Assembly: GCA_963693365.1 (NCBI GenBank) | Contig: CAVNZM010000012.1 | Location: 4,650,001 to 4,714,000, forward strand | Reading direction: 5' to 3' | DNA length: 64,000 nt | Source: Amoebidium appalachense | Taxonomy: Eukaryota; Ichthyosporea | In this document: positions 1-17,112 of the stretch, piece after piece | Position numbering within the stretch: position 1 is the stretch's first letter | Layout of the letters: every line of letters begins with the position of its first letter | The notes under the pieces: model-generated | What the model was told of the DNA's origin: nothing | The model's database searches: none | Seen by the model: the letters and a program-made list of their open reading frames with translations, nothing else | Position numbers and translations under genes: made by a program

Positions 1-3661
<3,661 letters not shown>

Positions 3662-3960
3662 ATCTCCGTAGCTACTTAATTCACCGATTATCATAGTTGT
3701 CTAGCTATATGGTAATCGCGTGGTGGAACAAGTGTATGGTTTTTCACGTTTTTTATGCTCTTGTCCTACAGTACCGTGTTGAAGTGGTATGCAATGTTTC
3801 GCTGATTGTGTCTGCATCTGTGATATGATGCGTTTTCGGCCACCATGAATACAATCCTGTAATCGAACCCTTTTGTGATGAATTTGTGCGTGGTTGGAAG
3901 TTTGTAGTAACATACCGTTTGTGATAAATAATGGGTACTTGTTACTCTTTTTCTGTACTC

Positions 3961-3984
3961 ACGTTCTTATTTTAATAAGAACGT
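3961..3984. repeat. Perfect 11-bp-arm hairpin
   Basis: Left arm 3961-3971 (ACGTTCTTATT), TT loop, exact reverse complement at 3974-3984. It lies 300 bp past the EGF-gene stop. Confidence 0.7.
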
Positions 3985-4129
3985 AACTGAAAATAATTGG
4001 AAACCCGTTAATAGAACTAGGCTCATTTTGGACAGGAGTACACTGGCAAACTATGTAGCCGGCTTAAGTTGGAAGGTGACAGCCATTTTGGCAACGTACA
4101 CATTGTCAAACATGTGTACCTTTTTGGTA

Positions 4130-4135
4130 AATAAA
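4130..4135 (+). promoter_or_regulatory. Candidate poly(A) signal AATAAA, EGF gene
   Basis: AATAAA lies 469 bp downstream of the EGF-gene stop, in sequence free of microsatellites. The position is plausible but unproven. Confidence 0.35.
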
Positions 4136-4546
4136 AGCTACTGCATAAGCATTTAACAAATGACATTAATCGGGGGTGCACAAATATTTATGGCCTGTGC
4201 TCCGGGCCATTTACTTCTGTGGCCTAGGCACGGCTATGAAATCCAACTTAGAGAAAAGTATTGGAATGTTTGAATGCACTTCCCATCCCCCCCCCCCCCC
4301 CCCCCACCACCACCACCACCACCACCACACACGCGCGCACACGGCACACGCATCCAGGCACGCAAGGCACAATCAAGTACACATGCATGGCGGAGCATGT
4401 GTAAATTTTCTCCTCCCCCTCCCTCCGCCCCCCGCCCTCACCCCCCCCCAACACACACACACACACACAGGTAGTGATAAACGCACACGTGCACACACAC
4501 ACGCACGTACACACGCGTCGGACTGCACACACACACACTCACTCAC

Positions 4547-4578
<32 letters not shown>

Positions 4579-4909
4579 GCGGGAAAAAAAAAAAAGCGAA
4601 AGTCGCATGGCCGTCAAAAAAGAAGCCGTGAGGGGAGAGACGATAGTTGCTGTGTAAGAGCCTCACTGAGATGGAACAAGAGCGGGTACGGTTCTTGTGG
4701 ATTACTATTGTTTGTGAATCAGGTGTGTGTTCGTGTGTGTGCCTGTGTGTCTGTGTGTGTGTGTGTGTGTTTGTGTACATGTGTACGCGCGTGCACGTGT
4801 GTGCCAGTTTGCTTATCATGGCCATGGCTTGCTCTAGCTGTGCATACTTTGAATACATATGCCTAGCCTACGTATAATTAACCAGCGCAAAATAATTCTC
4901 CAGCCACTC

Positions 4910-4915
4910 TTTATT
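4910..4915 (-). promoter_or_regulatory. Candidate poly(A) signal AATAAA, BCKDK
   Basis: Forward TTTATT reads AATAAA on the minus strand, about 760 bp beyond the BCKDK stop. No closer minus-strand hexamer was noticed. Confidence 0.3.
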
Positions 4916-5269
4916 GAGTAACAGTCGCATCAGAGACACTCGGCTGCTAGTTTGGCATAGACGGCGTTCCCGGGCCTATGCCTTCTCCTACATGCTCCTG
5001 CATGCACGACACTTTCGGCCAGAGCACCTTTAGATATTTCTGCGCCAATACAAACAATTACATATGTACAAGTTCGAAAGACTTCGCCTCGAAGGTAAAG
5101 CTGACAATTGATCACTGGATTGTGCCACGAGAACCGGCAACTCAGAACTTGCGCCAAGGGGCATTGAGGAAGCAACTCAGTGGCAGAGAGAGAGAAGAAG
5201 ATAATAATGAAGAAATTTCGGATCTCATTACACATTGTGATAGACAATACATCTGGGCATTGCATGTCT

Positions 5270-5302
<33 letters not shown>

Positions 5303-5671
5303 AGGTAGGTAGAAAAGTTTACGTGTGTGTGCTCACTATATTTTGCTCGGTCACGATGCAATGTGTTTGGTGTGAGTTCCCTTACGGGAGATTCCCAATG
5401 TTACAAAGTGATCAATGAGGCGCATCCCAGAACATATGTGCCTGCGTATTGCGCGCCTATAGTGCCCTTAAAAATAAAAAAATAAAAAAAATAAAGATAA
5501 CGGACACACAAGAACAAGGGAGGGAAAAGAAAAACGGAAACACTGCTCAGGTGATAAAACAACGACAAAAAAAAAGTGGCACCCGGCCACGCCAAATACC
5601 CATGTCGGGAAGCCATTCTTAAAGACTCTTCTCCTCCTTCCCTTTTCTCCACTAAGTATTCCCGAATATTC

Positions 5672-7051
5672 TCAGAATATTCTTTGGTTTTCGAGTTGGT
5701 CGCCCAGATGATTCAGTTTAAGGTAGACGTCCACTCCGTGACCGTGCATCGAGTAGAGATTAAGGGATCCCCCGAAATAGCGAGCGTACTCTCGCGCCAT
5801 CGGCAGGCCGAATCCCAACCCGGCCATCGGTCCAAAACGAGCGCTGTGTGTGTGTGTGTGTGTGCGTGCGTGTGCGTGTGCGTGTGCGCGCGTGTGTGCA
5901 TATTTGTGTGTGTGTGGCTTGTGTCTGTGCGTGCGCGCACATGCGCACACATGCCTGTGTGTGTTTCAAGATGTTGGATGGGCGTCATAAACAGGTGTTA
6001 GTAAAGCATGTGTAGCATCTAATTATTCCTACTGTCCGGTTTTGAGTGTAGGGCGGCATCGGGATGATTTCATGAGAGTATCAATGAGGGGTAATCCAGC
6101 TTATGGCCATAGACACGTAGTTGTGATTCGAAGAAAGCGGGATATGGGGATGGGGTGGGGTGGTGGGTATGGCAATGTGAGACCAAGCCACAGAGAATGT
6201 TGTGTGTGTGTGTTGTGTGCGAGCGAGTGCCTGCGCGTGTGCTTGAGAAGTTGACGTAGAGAGGAGGGCTGGGAGGGGGGGAGGGGAGGGGGGGAGGGGG
6301 GGGGGGGGGGGGGGGGGGGGGGAGAAGGGAGGAGAGGAGTACACCCAAAGAAAAAATGCAGCCAAAACGGGAAGAAGGTTCCAACTATTGACGCCTATCA
6401 GCCATTCCCATTCAAGTGCACACCACCGGGTGACCACCCACCTTGCATAAGCAGTCAGGGACAGACCCCCCTGGTCCAGTTTCTCGTTGTGCTCCTGTTT
6501 ACGGCCCACATACGTCACTCAAACAGCCCCAACCAGTCAATTTTGACATTCTTTTCCAAGGTTGTGCATAAAGCAGCCCCCCCCTCCCCCTCCCCCCCCC
6601 CCCCTTCCCCCCCCCCCCCCCCCCCCCCCACCCCCTCTCCCCCCTCTTCTGCCTGCACGCTTCAATTGTTTGATTTCAGGTTTTCCATTCTTGTGTGAAG
6701 CTTTGTAGTTTGTCCTTTGATGTCTCCTCCGTATTTCCAACCCTCTAACGCATACATCAACCATCCCCCTCCCCCCTCCCCCCGTCCTCCCCCCCCCCCC
6801 TCGTGCCCCGGGGTCACACAAACACCTCCGGGCAAGGATTGAAATATAATACAAAAATCGAACGTTTTCCGAGATCCCAACTACCCACTTCGGGCTTTCC
6901 CTCCCTCCCCTACTCCTCCCTCATCCATCCCCATGTTCAATTAAAAACACTACCAGCACACAACCCTCTCCTCCCTTCCCTCTCACCCCCGTCTCCCTCT
7001 CACCCCCACTTCCCTCCCCCTCATCCCCCCTCCCCCCCTTCTTCCCCCCCC

Positions 7052-7083
<32 letters not shown>

Positions 7084-7265
7084 ACAAAGCCCCCCGCGCC
7101 TGCGAGTGCTGTTGGAGTCCGGTTATTCATCAACTTTCTATCAATGCCACTATTTTTCTTTCTTTCTTTCTTTCTATTTTACTATTCTCTCTCTTCCTTT
7201 TTTTCCTTTCTTTTTCTTCCTTTCTTCTTCTTCTTCGTCTTCTTTTTTTTTTGCTTTGTTGTTGT

Positions 7266-7298
<33 letters not shown>

Positions 7299-8773
7299 CA
7301 GTTTTCAGCACACCTTTGCAGTGGTGAATGCATAGTCGAACACCCGTGGGACCAGATGTGCCGGTATGCCACCCCCTGGTCAGATATCCTGCCAATGAAA
7401 TTTGGAATGTTAACATCTGCACTTGCAAATATCCCCCCTGGACTTGGCAAATATCTCCTCTCTCCCTTCGCGCACAAGAGAAAGGGAGAGAGAAGACCCC
7501 CTCTCCCTCTCCCCCCTTCAGCGCCACCCCCGCCCTAAGCATGCCTCCAAATTCATGCACGTGTGTGTTGACATAGCGTATGCACACATACCGAGTTGCA
7601 CGCACCTTCACGTTTATACACATGCATGCGCACCCCCCCCCCCCCCGGATCCATTCAAAGACCTTCCTCACCCATTTAGCATGCTTACAGGTATGACACA
7701 CCATGGCACCTATACCGCCTGTACACGCCAAGACACACATCACACAAGCAAGCACACCTACTGGCACCCGCGACTATATGTGCCTAATTTAGCCATTTAA
7801 GAAAACCACACACATATGGACAACAGCACAACCGGAACAAGACCAACACACAGACTATGCCTGTGGCACCCCCTCCCTCCCCCCTCCCCCCTTCCCTCCC
7901 TCCCAAGTCCCTTCTTTTCGGGTAACCTTTCTAATCACTATGGAAAATGAGATGTCACAGGGTCCAGTTGGGAAGAAATAAAAGGGGGGAGGGGGGGGGG
8001 GGGGGGGGGGGGGGCCAACAATAGTTCCCTTTTCCTTCATTACCAACAAGGAAAACGCAAAGTACACAACTTTGCAATCAAGAAGTTCCAATAAACGCAC
8101 TCCGCCCACACAGGCACATATACTCCCGCACGGACGCACACACGCACACCCATGCACGTATACCACGCACGCACGCACGCACCATGCAGCACACATCCCA
8201 CCTCAGCGTGATCTCTTTCTTGCCCTTGCAGATTGTTATCTCTATGGGCGGCAGCTCCCCCTCGTACTTGTGCTTCTCCGTGACGGCTCGAAACGAGTTC
8301 TTGAGCAATTCTGTGCACAAGATCACGAGGGGAAAAAAAGAAAGAAAGCGGGGGGAAAAAGGGGGGGGAAAATGGAACGGATGGTGGATGGTTAGCCAGG
8401 CAGGCTTGAAGAGACTCTGTTACAAGACAATGCCTTTCCCTCCCCCAACCCTCCCCTTCCTCTCCCCAACTTGCCGCCACCAATGCCACTCACCAAAAAG
8501 ATTACACAAATGTTACACCGCTAAGAGGCAATAAGAGAGCATGTGTGTGTTGTGGTTGTGTGTGTGTGTGTGTGTGCATGTGTGCATGTGTGTACCTACG
8601 CCCGTGTGTGCGAGTGAGTTGTGCATGTGAGTGTGTGAGTGTGAGTGTGAGTGTGAGTGTGCGTGTGCGTGTGCGTGTGCGTGTGTGTGTGCGTGTGTGG
8701 TAGTGGTGCGGTCGCAGTGTTTGTGTTGATGGTGGGTGGGTACGTGTGTGTGGTGGTGATGGTGGTGGTGGTG

Positions 8774-8808
<35 letters not shown>

Positions 8809-10301
8809 GGGTGGGGAGGGTGGGGAGGGGGGCTGGTACCAAGAAGTATGTAGTCCAGGTGCATTGGGATGTAGGGAAACGTTGCGTCCTTGTGCCTGTA
8901 AGAGTACACGTGTGAACAATAACAACATGGGTGCCAGTTATGATTACTGAACAGAGCCAAACAGTAGTCATTCACATCTGCCCATGGAAATAAACATAGA
9001 AGGTAATTATGGAGGAGTGCGCTCTTATTGGCATGCCAGCGTATTCATTCGTTTAGTCCAACCGTTGCAATGCGCACGTGTATAACGCACACATGCATGC
9101 CCGCACCCACACACAAACACCTGCACGTGCGCACGCATGCACACCCACCCGCGCGCCCGCGAGCCCGCCCGCCTGCACACATATATGCACGCGACTTATC
9201 TTGGTACTGTCGAGCAACAAACAATCGGGGGGGAAAACTAAACCGGGACCACATTTCCACCAGTTCCGTCATGACCTGTTCTTGGATTTTCGAATTGCTG
9301 GCATGGGGCACATTCCGAGAGTCTCATACGTAAACTCACAGACACACCATACGGATTTTGCAGCGAAAGCTGGATCAAACAGAGTACATGCTCGTTTGTG
9401 TGTTGGTCTCCTTATAACTCAGAAAATATTGTAAGATGGTGTGTGGCTTCTTTGTGCTTGTGTATGCTTGTGTGTCGTGTCGTGTTGTGTGTGTGCATTA
9501 TGCGTGTGCACATGTACGTGCACATGCTGTTGTGTGTGTGTGTGTGTGTGCGTATGTGCGGAATGTCCTGTATGTTCGCACACGTGTGCGTGTGCGTGTG
9601 TGTGTGTGTGTGTGTATGCACGCGCGCGCGCGATCGCACACACACACACACGTGTGGACGTGTGTGCGTACTCCCAGAAACAGCAGCCGTTTTTTTTTGG
9701 GGGGGGGGGGGGGGGGGGGGGGAGGGGGGTTCTGGGGGGGGGGGGGCAGGAGAGGGGGTTCTGTATTATCGGTAAGAATCTTATGCCATGAAACATAGAT
9801 GCCATGAGGTGGAAAAAGAAGGGGCGGAGGGGGGGGAGGGGGGGGGGGAAGGGGGGGAAGGGGGGGGGGGGGGGGGGGGAAGAAGGGGGTGTACCCCAAG
9901 ATTTTGACAGCGGGGGCTATGCCGTAGTTTGTCTCGCAGATGCTGGTTGCAAGGTGCACACTCTTTTCAACCGCCAACGCAGGTGACTGCAGACACACGA
10001 AGGGTGTGAGTTTTGAATGTGGCGGGGAAGCAAAGGTTGAAAAAGAAACTAGTTGTGGTGGTTGGAGATATGGTGATAGTGTGCCCAGTAAGGCAACTCA
10101 AGAGCATTTTCTCCAAAAAACCCCAAACTCCTTCTCTCTCTCTCTCTACCTCTCGAAGAGAATCCCCCCCCCTCCTCTCTCTCTCCTCCCTCCCCTCCCC
10201 CCCCCCCCCCCCCCACGCCCACGCCCTCCCTCCCCCCCTTCGCTCTGGTATATTTGTATGTGCTTGTGCTTGTGCGTGTGCGTGTGCCTGATCGTGCGTG
10301 T

Positions 10302-10339
<38 letters not shown>

Positions 10340-10803
10340 AGAGAGAAAGGGGTGCGGGGGGCGAAGGGGGGTTTTTTTTTTGGGGTGGGGGGGGGGGGGA
10401 GGGGGAGGGGGGAGGGGTTGCATTTTGCAAAACACTATACCAGGTTTTCACAGACGATGCCGATGAAGCCCTCCTTCTGGTGATTCATAGCAAGGTAGTG
10501 CTCGGCCATCATGCGCACACCTATCCGGGACTGCAGGGATAAAGGGGGCAGGTAAGCATCGGTAAGAGAAACGTGCCCCAGATAACAAAAGAATACAAAA
10601 AAATAAAGATGTAAAACAATAAGGTTGTAAAACAATATCACGCACACACCTACGCGCCACTGCAGGGGTTAAGGGGGCAGGTAAGCATATAGGTAAGAGA
10701 AATGTGTCCGAACAGGAGGAATGGATGCTAATATGGAAGAGATGTGCACCAACCAATAGGTACCAATAAAGAATATATACCCACCCACCCACCCATCCCT
10801 CCT

Positions 10804-10844
<41 letters not shown>

Positions 10845-11286
10845 AAAAAACCACCCCCCACCCACCCACCCACATCCACCAACCCACCCACCCATCACAC
10901 ACACACATAACCCTACCCATCCCCACCAAAACACCCAATCCAACCCCCGCTTCCCCCCCTCGCACCCACCACGCCCCCTCCCGCCCTCCGCCCCCCCCCG
11001 CCCCCTCCCCTCCCCCCTCCCCCCTCTCCCACCCACCCACCCACACACACACACGTACACACACACCTGCAAGGTGCGGTCCAGGAAGTCAGCCAGCTCG
11101 TTGTGGGGCATGTGCCTCTGGCACTGGGTGATGCCCTTGGCCAGCAACTGCACTATCTCCGTGCTGTTGTCTGCACACACACACACACAGCCTGTTGAGT
11201 GCTCTTTTTCTCTCTTCATACCTCTCTCGCCCCTGGCCTCTCTCTCCCTCTTCTCTTTATCACCCCACCTTCCCCCTCACCCCCCT

Positions 11287-11327
<41 letters not shown>

Positions 11328-13441
11328 CCCTCCCTTCCCCTCCCCTTCCCCCCCCCCCTCCCTCCCTCCCCCCTCCCTGCCTCCTCCACCCCCCTCCCTC
11401 CCTCCCCCCTCCCTCCCTCCTCCAACCCCCTCCCTCCCTCCCTCCCTCCCTCCCTCTCTCTCTCGCAACTCTAGCTGTCTTTCTGCTCTTCTCGCTTTGG
11501 CCCTTTCTCTCTCTCCCTCCCCTCCTCCCCCTCCCCCTTTACCCCTCCCCCCTTCCTCTCCCCTCCCCATCATCCCATTTCCCTCCCTCTCTCCCTTTAC
11601 CCCACCCGTCCCCCCCGTCCCCACCCCCCCCCTCCCCCCCCCCCCCCCCCCCCCCCCCCCAACCCCCCAAACCACCCATGACCTCCCCTCTCTCAGGTCC
11701 TACTAACAAATCTCTCCCTGACACACTCCTCCACCTTCTCTCCCTCCCTCACTTTTATATTTTGCTGCCACCCGGAAATTCTTTACCACGCCCCCGCCCT
11801 TTTGCCCATTCGACCCAACCCATTTCCATCCGCCCACAGATCAAGATCAAGAAGGGAAGGGAGAGGTGGGGGGAAGGGGCGAGGGAGAGGCGGAGGGGAG
11901 GGGAAGGGGTAAAAGGAGAGAGGGAGCGAGAGAAGGGTGAAGAGAGGGAAGGAACGAGGTAGCAAAGAAGAGATCAAAGAGGGAGAGGGAGAGGGAGAGA
12001 AAAATATTCCAAAGAAGGGGGATGGGAGAGAGAAAGGAAGGAAAAATTGCAAAGAGTGGGGAAGGAAGAGGGAGAAAGAGATAAAAACAGTGACCTACTG
12101 ACCCAATATTTCTGTGATGGTTCGCTGAAACTGTTCGTTCTCCTCTGGTGTCGACACCATCGGCAACTGCAAAATGCACGTCAAACTTAGAGGTGTGTTT
12201 GGGGCTTACACATTATGCCTTGGTTCTAGTTTATATCGTTCAAAGAAAGAAAACAAAGAATACGCACACAGATTCACAACAGGAGCATGTGCTAAATATC
12301 CATAAGGAGGCGAATGAAGATTTCAAGTTGCACATGGAAAAACTGGCCCAAGCATCTAGGTATGAAATTAGAGGAAAGCTTTTATCTTCCTTTCCAGCAC
12401 CCCCCTCTCCGCCTCTCCCCCTCCCCCCCAACCCCCCTCCTCCACACACACACACACACCCTCTCTCTCTCTCCCCCTCCCCCCCCCCCCCCCCCCCCCT
12501 CCTTCCCTAGGGTGGAATGATGTCATTCCTGAATTAAAACGGCCCATAGTGCACGTGGTTTCAGCCTTAACACAAACGAGCCCCGGCCATGGGGACACAA
12601 ACACTCCCCAACAATTACCACTAGCTGAGATAGTCGGGGGCGCACTTACTGCTCTCAGCTTTGCGTAGCTTTGCAGGTGTATCTCGTACTGTGGGTGCCA
12701 TCACATCCATGCCGTTAACAGATGCCTGCTCGTATGATCCCCCCTCCCCCCCCCATCCCCCCCCGGCCCACCCGGCCCCACTCCCTTCCCCCTCCTCCCT
12801 CTCTTTCCCCCTTCCTCCCCCCCCCCCCCCCTCCCCCCTTCCCTCCACCCCCCCTCAACAAAAAAAAAAAAAAAATACACACACAAGTTCAAGACATCCA
12901 CCCTGCATCCTCCTTTCTTTAAACCCCCTCCCCCCCCCCACTCCCCCCCCCCCTCCCCCACCACCACCACTCCTTCCCCCCCCCCCCACACACACACACT
13001 GACACTGCATCCTCCCCCCCCCCCCCTCCCCCCTTCCCCCCCTTCCCCCCGCCCCTCGACTCCCCCCTGCACACATGCACACATTCGCCCTGGCCCGCCC
13101 CCCTGTCCCCCCTCCCCCCCCCCCCCCCCTCCCCCTGCCCTGCGCATTCGTCGCAACAGGCACCACATTTCCAACGTGGAATTGGGATATTTACCACAAA
13201 CTTCACACAACATACACAAGTAGCTTTTACCTTGTGCATTGATTGTGGCATTGAGAGAAGGGGGTTTTTTTTTGTTTTTTTTTTTTGAGGGGGGGGGGGG
13301 GGAGGGAGGGGGGGGGGGGGGGGGGGGGGGGACGGCACGCCCAGTACAGCTATAACAGGATCACCCCGTGTTCTGAGCTGTTCCCTGGCTTTTTCTTTCC
13401 CTTTCTTTCCTTCCTTTTTCTTCCTTTTCATTTAACTTTTT

Positions 13442-13503
<62 letters not shown>

Positions 13504-13667
13504 CGCGCGCGCGTGCATGTGTGCATGTGTGCATGTGTGTGTCTGTGTGTGCATGTGTCTGTGTGTGCATGCCCGGGCGTCGGTGTGTAGGTTTGTGTGA
13601 CTTCGTGTGTGCATGTAGGTGCGTGTGTGTATGCCTGTCTGTGTTTGGTGGTGGCAGTGGGGGGGAG

Positions 13668-13703
<36 letters not shown>

Positions 13704-14040
13704 GGGGGATGGAACTCACCACAGTCTTTATATATGGGTTACATCCAACAATAAATGGAAGTGCCTGGCAGGGAGATCAAAAGGTTAATAATAATACTTA
13801 AGGTTCTAGTTATATACTAAAATTTACAATTTTATATTATCGATTTCATCTCTACGTCAGATAACTGGGATGATGACTACAGTTACGCACCCCCCCCCCC
13901 TCCCCCCCCCCCCCCCCCAGCCCCTAAAAAGCTCACCCAGCTACACATCTAGCTTGCCATGGGCTCAGCCCCGGTTCGTCTTAGTATCATGTTATTTCTC
14001 TTTCTTCTTTCTCCCCCCCTCCCCCCTCTCCGTGTGTGTT

Positions 14041-14092
<52 letters not shown>

Positions 14093-14116
14093 CTCCATCC
14101 CATGCTCCACCTCTCT

Positions 14117-14157
<41 letters not shown>

Positions 14158-14301
14158 TTCCCCACTCCTCCCCCAAACACCCCAACACTAACTCCCTCTC
14201 CTTTTGCACAAAGAATAAATCCTTGACCCTGCTCTGGTAAGCACGTGACACACACACACACGTGCACGGACACAGCCACGCAAACACGCACACACACACG
14301 C

Positions 14302-14361
<60 letters not shown>

Positions 14362-14610
14362 CAGGAGAGAGAAAGAGAAAGGCATCAATTCCTTCCTCAA
14401 TCTCCTTGCATCCACGCAACAGTCAACAAATAGTCCAACCTGCCCTCTCCCCATCCCCCCCCCCCCCCCCTCCCCCCCCCCCCCCCGTCCCCTGCATACT
14501 CTGAATTCCCTTCCATCCGCTGGAGACCCCCCTATCCCCAAACCCCCTCTCCTCCCCCCCCCCCAAAAACCCTTAACCCCACCCATAAAATCAACGAACA
14601 TGCCCAAACA

Positions 14611-14643
<33 letters not shown>

Positions 14644-14650
14644 CACCCAC

Positions 14651-14732
<82 letters not shown>

Positions 14733-15124
14733 ATACCCTCTAAACCACAAGCACACACACATGTATTTACACAGACAGACACACACAGGGAGACAAAAGA
14801 ATAGACAACCAAAGAAAGGACGGAAGAGACGAGGAAAGTCAAAAACGGGGCCTAAAAAGACATCTCCAAGCCTACCTGGAAATCCTTGATGCGATGGGCT
14901 AATCTGATTGGTAGCTCGTGCTGCAGAAACTGTGCACTGAGCTGTACGCAACAGCAAAGAATGTGTTAGAAAGTGCCAGCAACACCGTGACCTAGGGACA
15001 TATCACCGTGACTCACATAAGTGTGATGCATCATTAGCTTATTTTACCCTCCCCCCCCCCCTGCCCCCTGCCCCCCAGCCACCCTCCCCCCCAAAAAAAA
15101 CAAAAAAAAAAACAGACACACATG

Positions 15125-15162
<38 letters not shown>

Positions 15163-15604
15163 ACACACACATCACACACATTGCACCTATGGCCACCCCA
15201 CTCTCTTCCCCCCGCGCTCGCCCGTTTCCTACGTTAACCCATCTGAACCGATGCTATGGGTTTCGGTTTGCCTGCACGTCTCCCCCCCCCCCCCCCCCCC
15301 CCCCCCTCCCCCCCCCCCCCCCCCCCTGCTGTCTCTCTCTCTTCTTTCCCCCCTGAATATGCCTCCTTTTTTTCCCCCATAATATCCATCCTTGTCCCCC
15401 CTTGCTCTCCCATTCCCCCCTTTTCCACCTGCGTTCTCGGAGGACATGCAGAAATCACGGGATAATCCAAAAGCCCAAATACTGCGACGTTCTCCACCTG
15501 TTCTTTCCAATTCTTTTTCCTTCAGGACGAAAGATCCAAGGGACTAAACGCTTACATCTTACGGTGGCGGGGTGGGCAGGCCTTTTTCTTTTTCTTTTTC
15601 TCTC

Positions 15605-15645
<41 letters not shown>

Positions 15646-16829
15646 GGGGGGGGGGGGGGGAGAGGGGGGGGGGGAATACCTAAATGCATTGACGCAGAAA
15701 GACACTTTCGAATGCAAAAAAGGAACTGAATATGCAGACAACGATTTACACAACACACATGAGAAGAGCAACAAAACCCACAAGTGCGGTTCAGGGGACA
15801 CAACGAGCGAGCCACACCTTTTGGGGGGGGGGGGGAGGGGGGGGGGCTGGGAGGAGATAAAAGGTGTTACAGAGAAAGAAGTACACTTTCGAGACATACA
15901 AATGATGCATGAGAGGGGGTGGGAAGGGGTAACCTACGATGATTTGGCGCCCTGTCCTTTGCCGCCCAAACCTCAGCAAGCTTTTGAGCGTGACCAGCTG
16001 GGGTTTCAGCTGTACCGTTCTGTTGATATCTTTTTGGAGGTTGGACCTGGAGGGGGCAAAAAGGAAGGAAAGTAGTGAGATCATGGAGAAATTGGAGACA
16101 GTTGTAACAACATGCATGAGGCGCTGAGAAGAAAGAGGGGGAGAGGGCCCGGCAACAGGGGAAGGAACCGGGGGTGGGGGGGGGGAGGAGAGAGAGAACA
16201 GAGAGAGAGGAAAGAATGGGGGAGGGGGGAGAGGGGGAGAGGAGGGGAGAGACAAAGGGGGGACGGGGGACAGGAGAGGGAGAGAGGGGGGGGGAGGGGG
16301 GAGGAGGTGCGGGGGGAGAAAGAGAGAGAGACATACTTTGTCTGTGTTTGTGTGTGTGTGTCAATGAGAAAGGGAGAGATAGGAGGGCTGGCAGGGAGGG
16401 AGAGACGGAGGGCAGGGAGGGAGGGAGGGAGGGAGGGAGGGAAGGGGGGAGGGAGGGAAGGGAGGGAGGGGGGGGGGGGGGGGGGAGAGGGGGAGAGAGA
16501 GATGGAGAACAAGCAATGCCAAGAAAAACAAAAGGAGTTATTTATGAAACGAACGAAACACTGGAGCACACGGGCCTGCCCACCACATATAACAGGATAT
16601 AAAACGAAGGCCATTCAAGCCCATGGATAACCTGCCGGGTCAGAAAGTAGCCAGTACGTTTCCCAATGATGCATCGGATCAACACATACCTGGAAAGTGC
16701 ATCCTCTTTTTTATTTGCGTGGTGATGACTAGATCTGATCGGCACGACTGAAAACGGTGCGTTGGTTCTTGTTATCGTTGCTGCAGTGCGTGAGCGAAGT
16801 AGCTGTGTTGAAAGAGAATCAGCGTACAT
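5672..16829 (-). CDS. BCKDK: Mitochondrial branched-chain alpha-ketoacid dehydrogenase kinase
   Basis: Exons in coding order: 16829-16690, 16046-15938, 14941-14876, 13764-13720, 12688-12650, 12166-12103, 11170-11067, 10530-10441, 9986-9895, 8895-8840, 8310-8202, 7388-7314, 6494-6442, 5843-5672. About 404 residues; human BCKDK has 412. Kinases of this family phosphorylate and switch off the mitochondrial BCKDH (or pyruvate dehydrogenase) complex. Visible: an Arg/Ser-rich presequence in exon 1 (first ATG after an in-frame TAG); [13 protein letters not shown] and [24 protein letters not shown] with the family His (about 200); N-box ELLKN (about 269-273); ISDQG D-box (about 308); and C-terminal GLGFGLP (about 357-362) with YARYFGGSL. 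Matches are closer to BCKDK than to PDK. All phases agree except exon 12, where one base is missing in a C5 run (7372-7376). Confidence 0.95.
6647..6765 (+). repeat. Dispersed repeat copy F
   Basis: Shares the block TGTCTCCTCCGTATTTCCAA and then CCCTCTAACGCATAC with copies at 61827 and 63085; flanked by C-rich tracts; antisense inside a BCKDK intron. Confidence 0.7.
14308..14731. repeat. (CA)n arrays with (ACGC)n
   Basis: CA at about 14308-14360, ACGC about 14610-14642, CA about 14652-14731, in a BCKDK intron. Confidence 0.95.
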
Positions 16830-17112
16830 GCTCAGCTACCACGCCAAGCGTGTAACATGCACCCCTCCGCCAGAGTGAAAAGATCTGTTGCGAGCCTGGC
16901 CTACTACCCTTGCCTCTCACCAATCCCTCTGCACAAATGCTTGGGAATGGGCGACGTCTAAAATCTGTCTTTTTAGTGTTACAAATGGGACAAACCAAGT
17001 GAACGTTTTTGAAAACCGTGGGCTTTGGATCCCAACTTAGGGGCCTCACCTTTGCTGCTTTAACAGCCAGCCTTTCTGGCCCTAGCCAGCCTTGGCAGCC
17101 ACGGCATAACAT
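16819..17112 (-). other. ORF with C-x2-C-x34-C-x2-C, possible transposon relic
   Basis: A 97-codon open frame of normal composition runs into the BCKDK first exon. It starts MLCRGC, has WDPKPTVF in the middle and then CPIC, a spacing that suggests a zinc-binding fold of the sort found at the N-terminus of some transposon-encoded proteins. An in-frame stop lies just upstream. No partner exon was found, so it could be chance, an old element, or 5' leader sequence. Confidence 0.2.

Larger units (their letters stand above)
3662..5671. other. Convergent intergenic region, EGF gene / BCKDK
   Basis: No coding exon was found. It holds a perfect hairpin (3961-3984), poly(A) signals for both flanking genes, CA/GC-rich arrays around 4300-4600, a GT array around 4722-4800, and a poly-G run at about 5271-5301. 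ORFs here consist of simple-repeat translations. Confidence 0.6.

Noticed and set aside
13119-13200. Minus-strand Cys-rich segment considered as a BCKDK exon
   Set aside because: It does not match the kinase; the missing LPFIVGCNP exon was found at 13720-13764 with correct phase.
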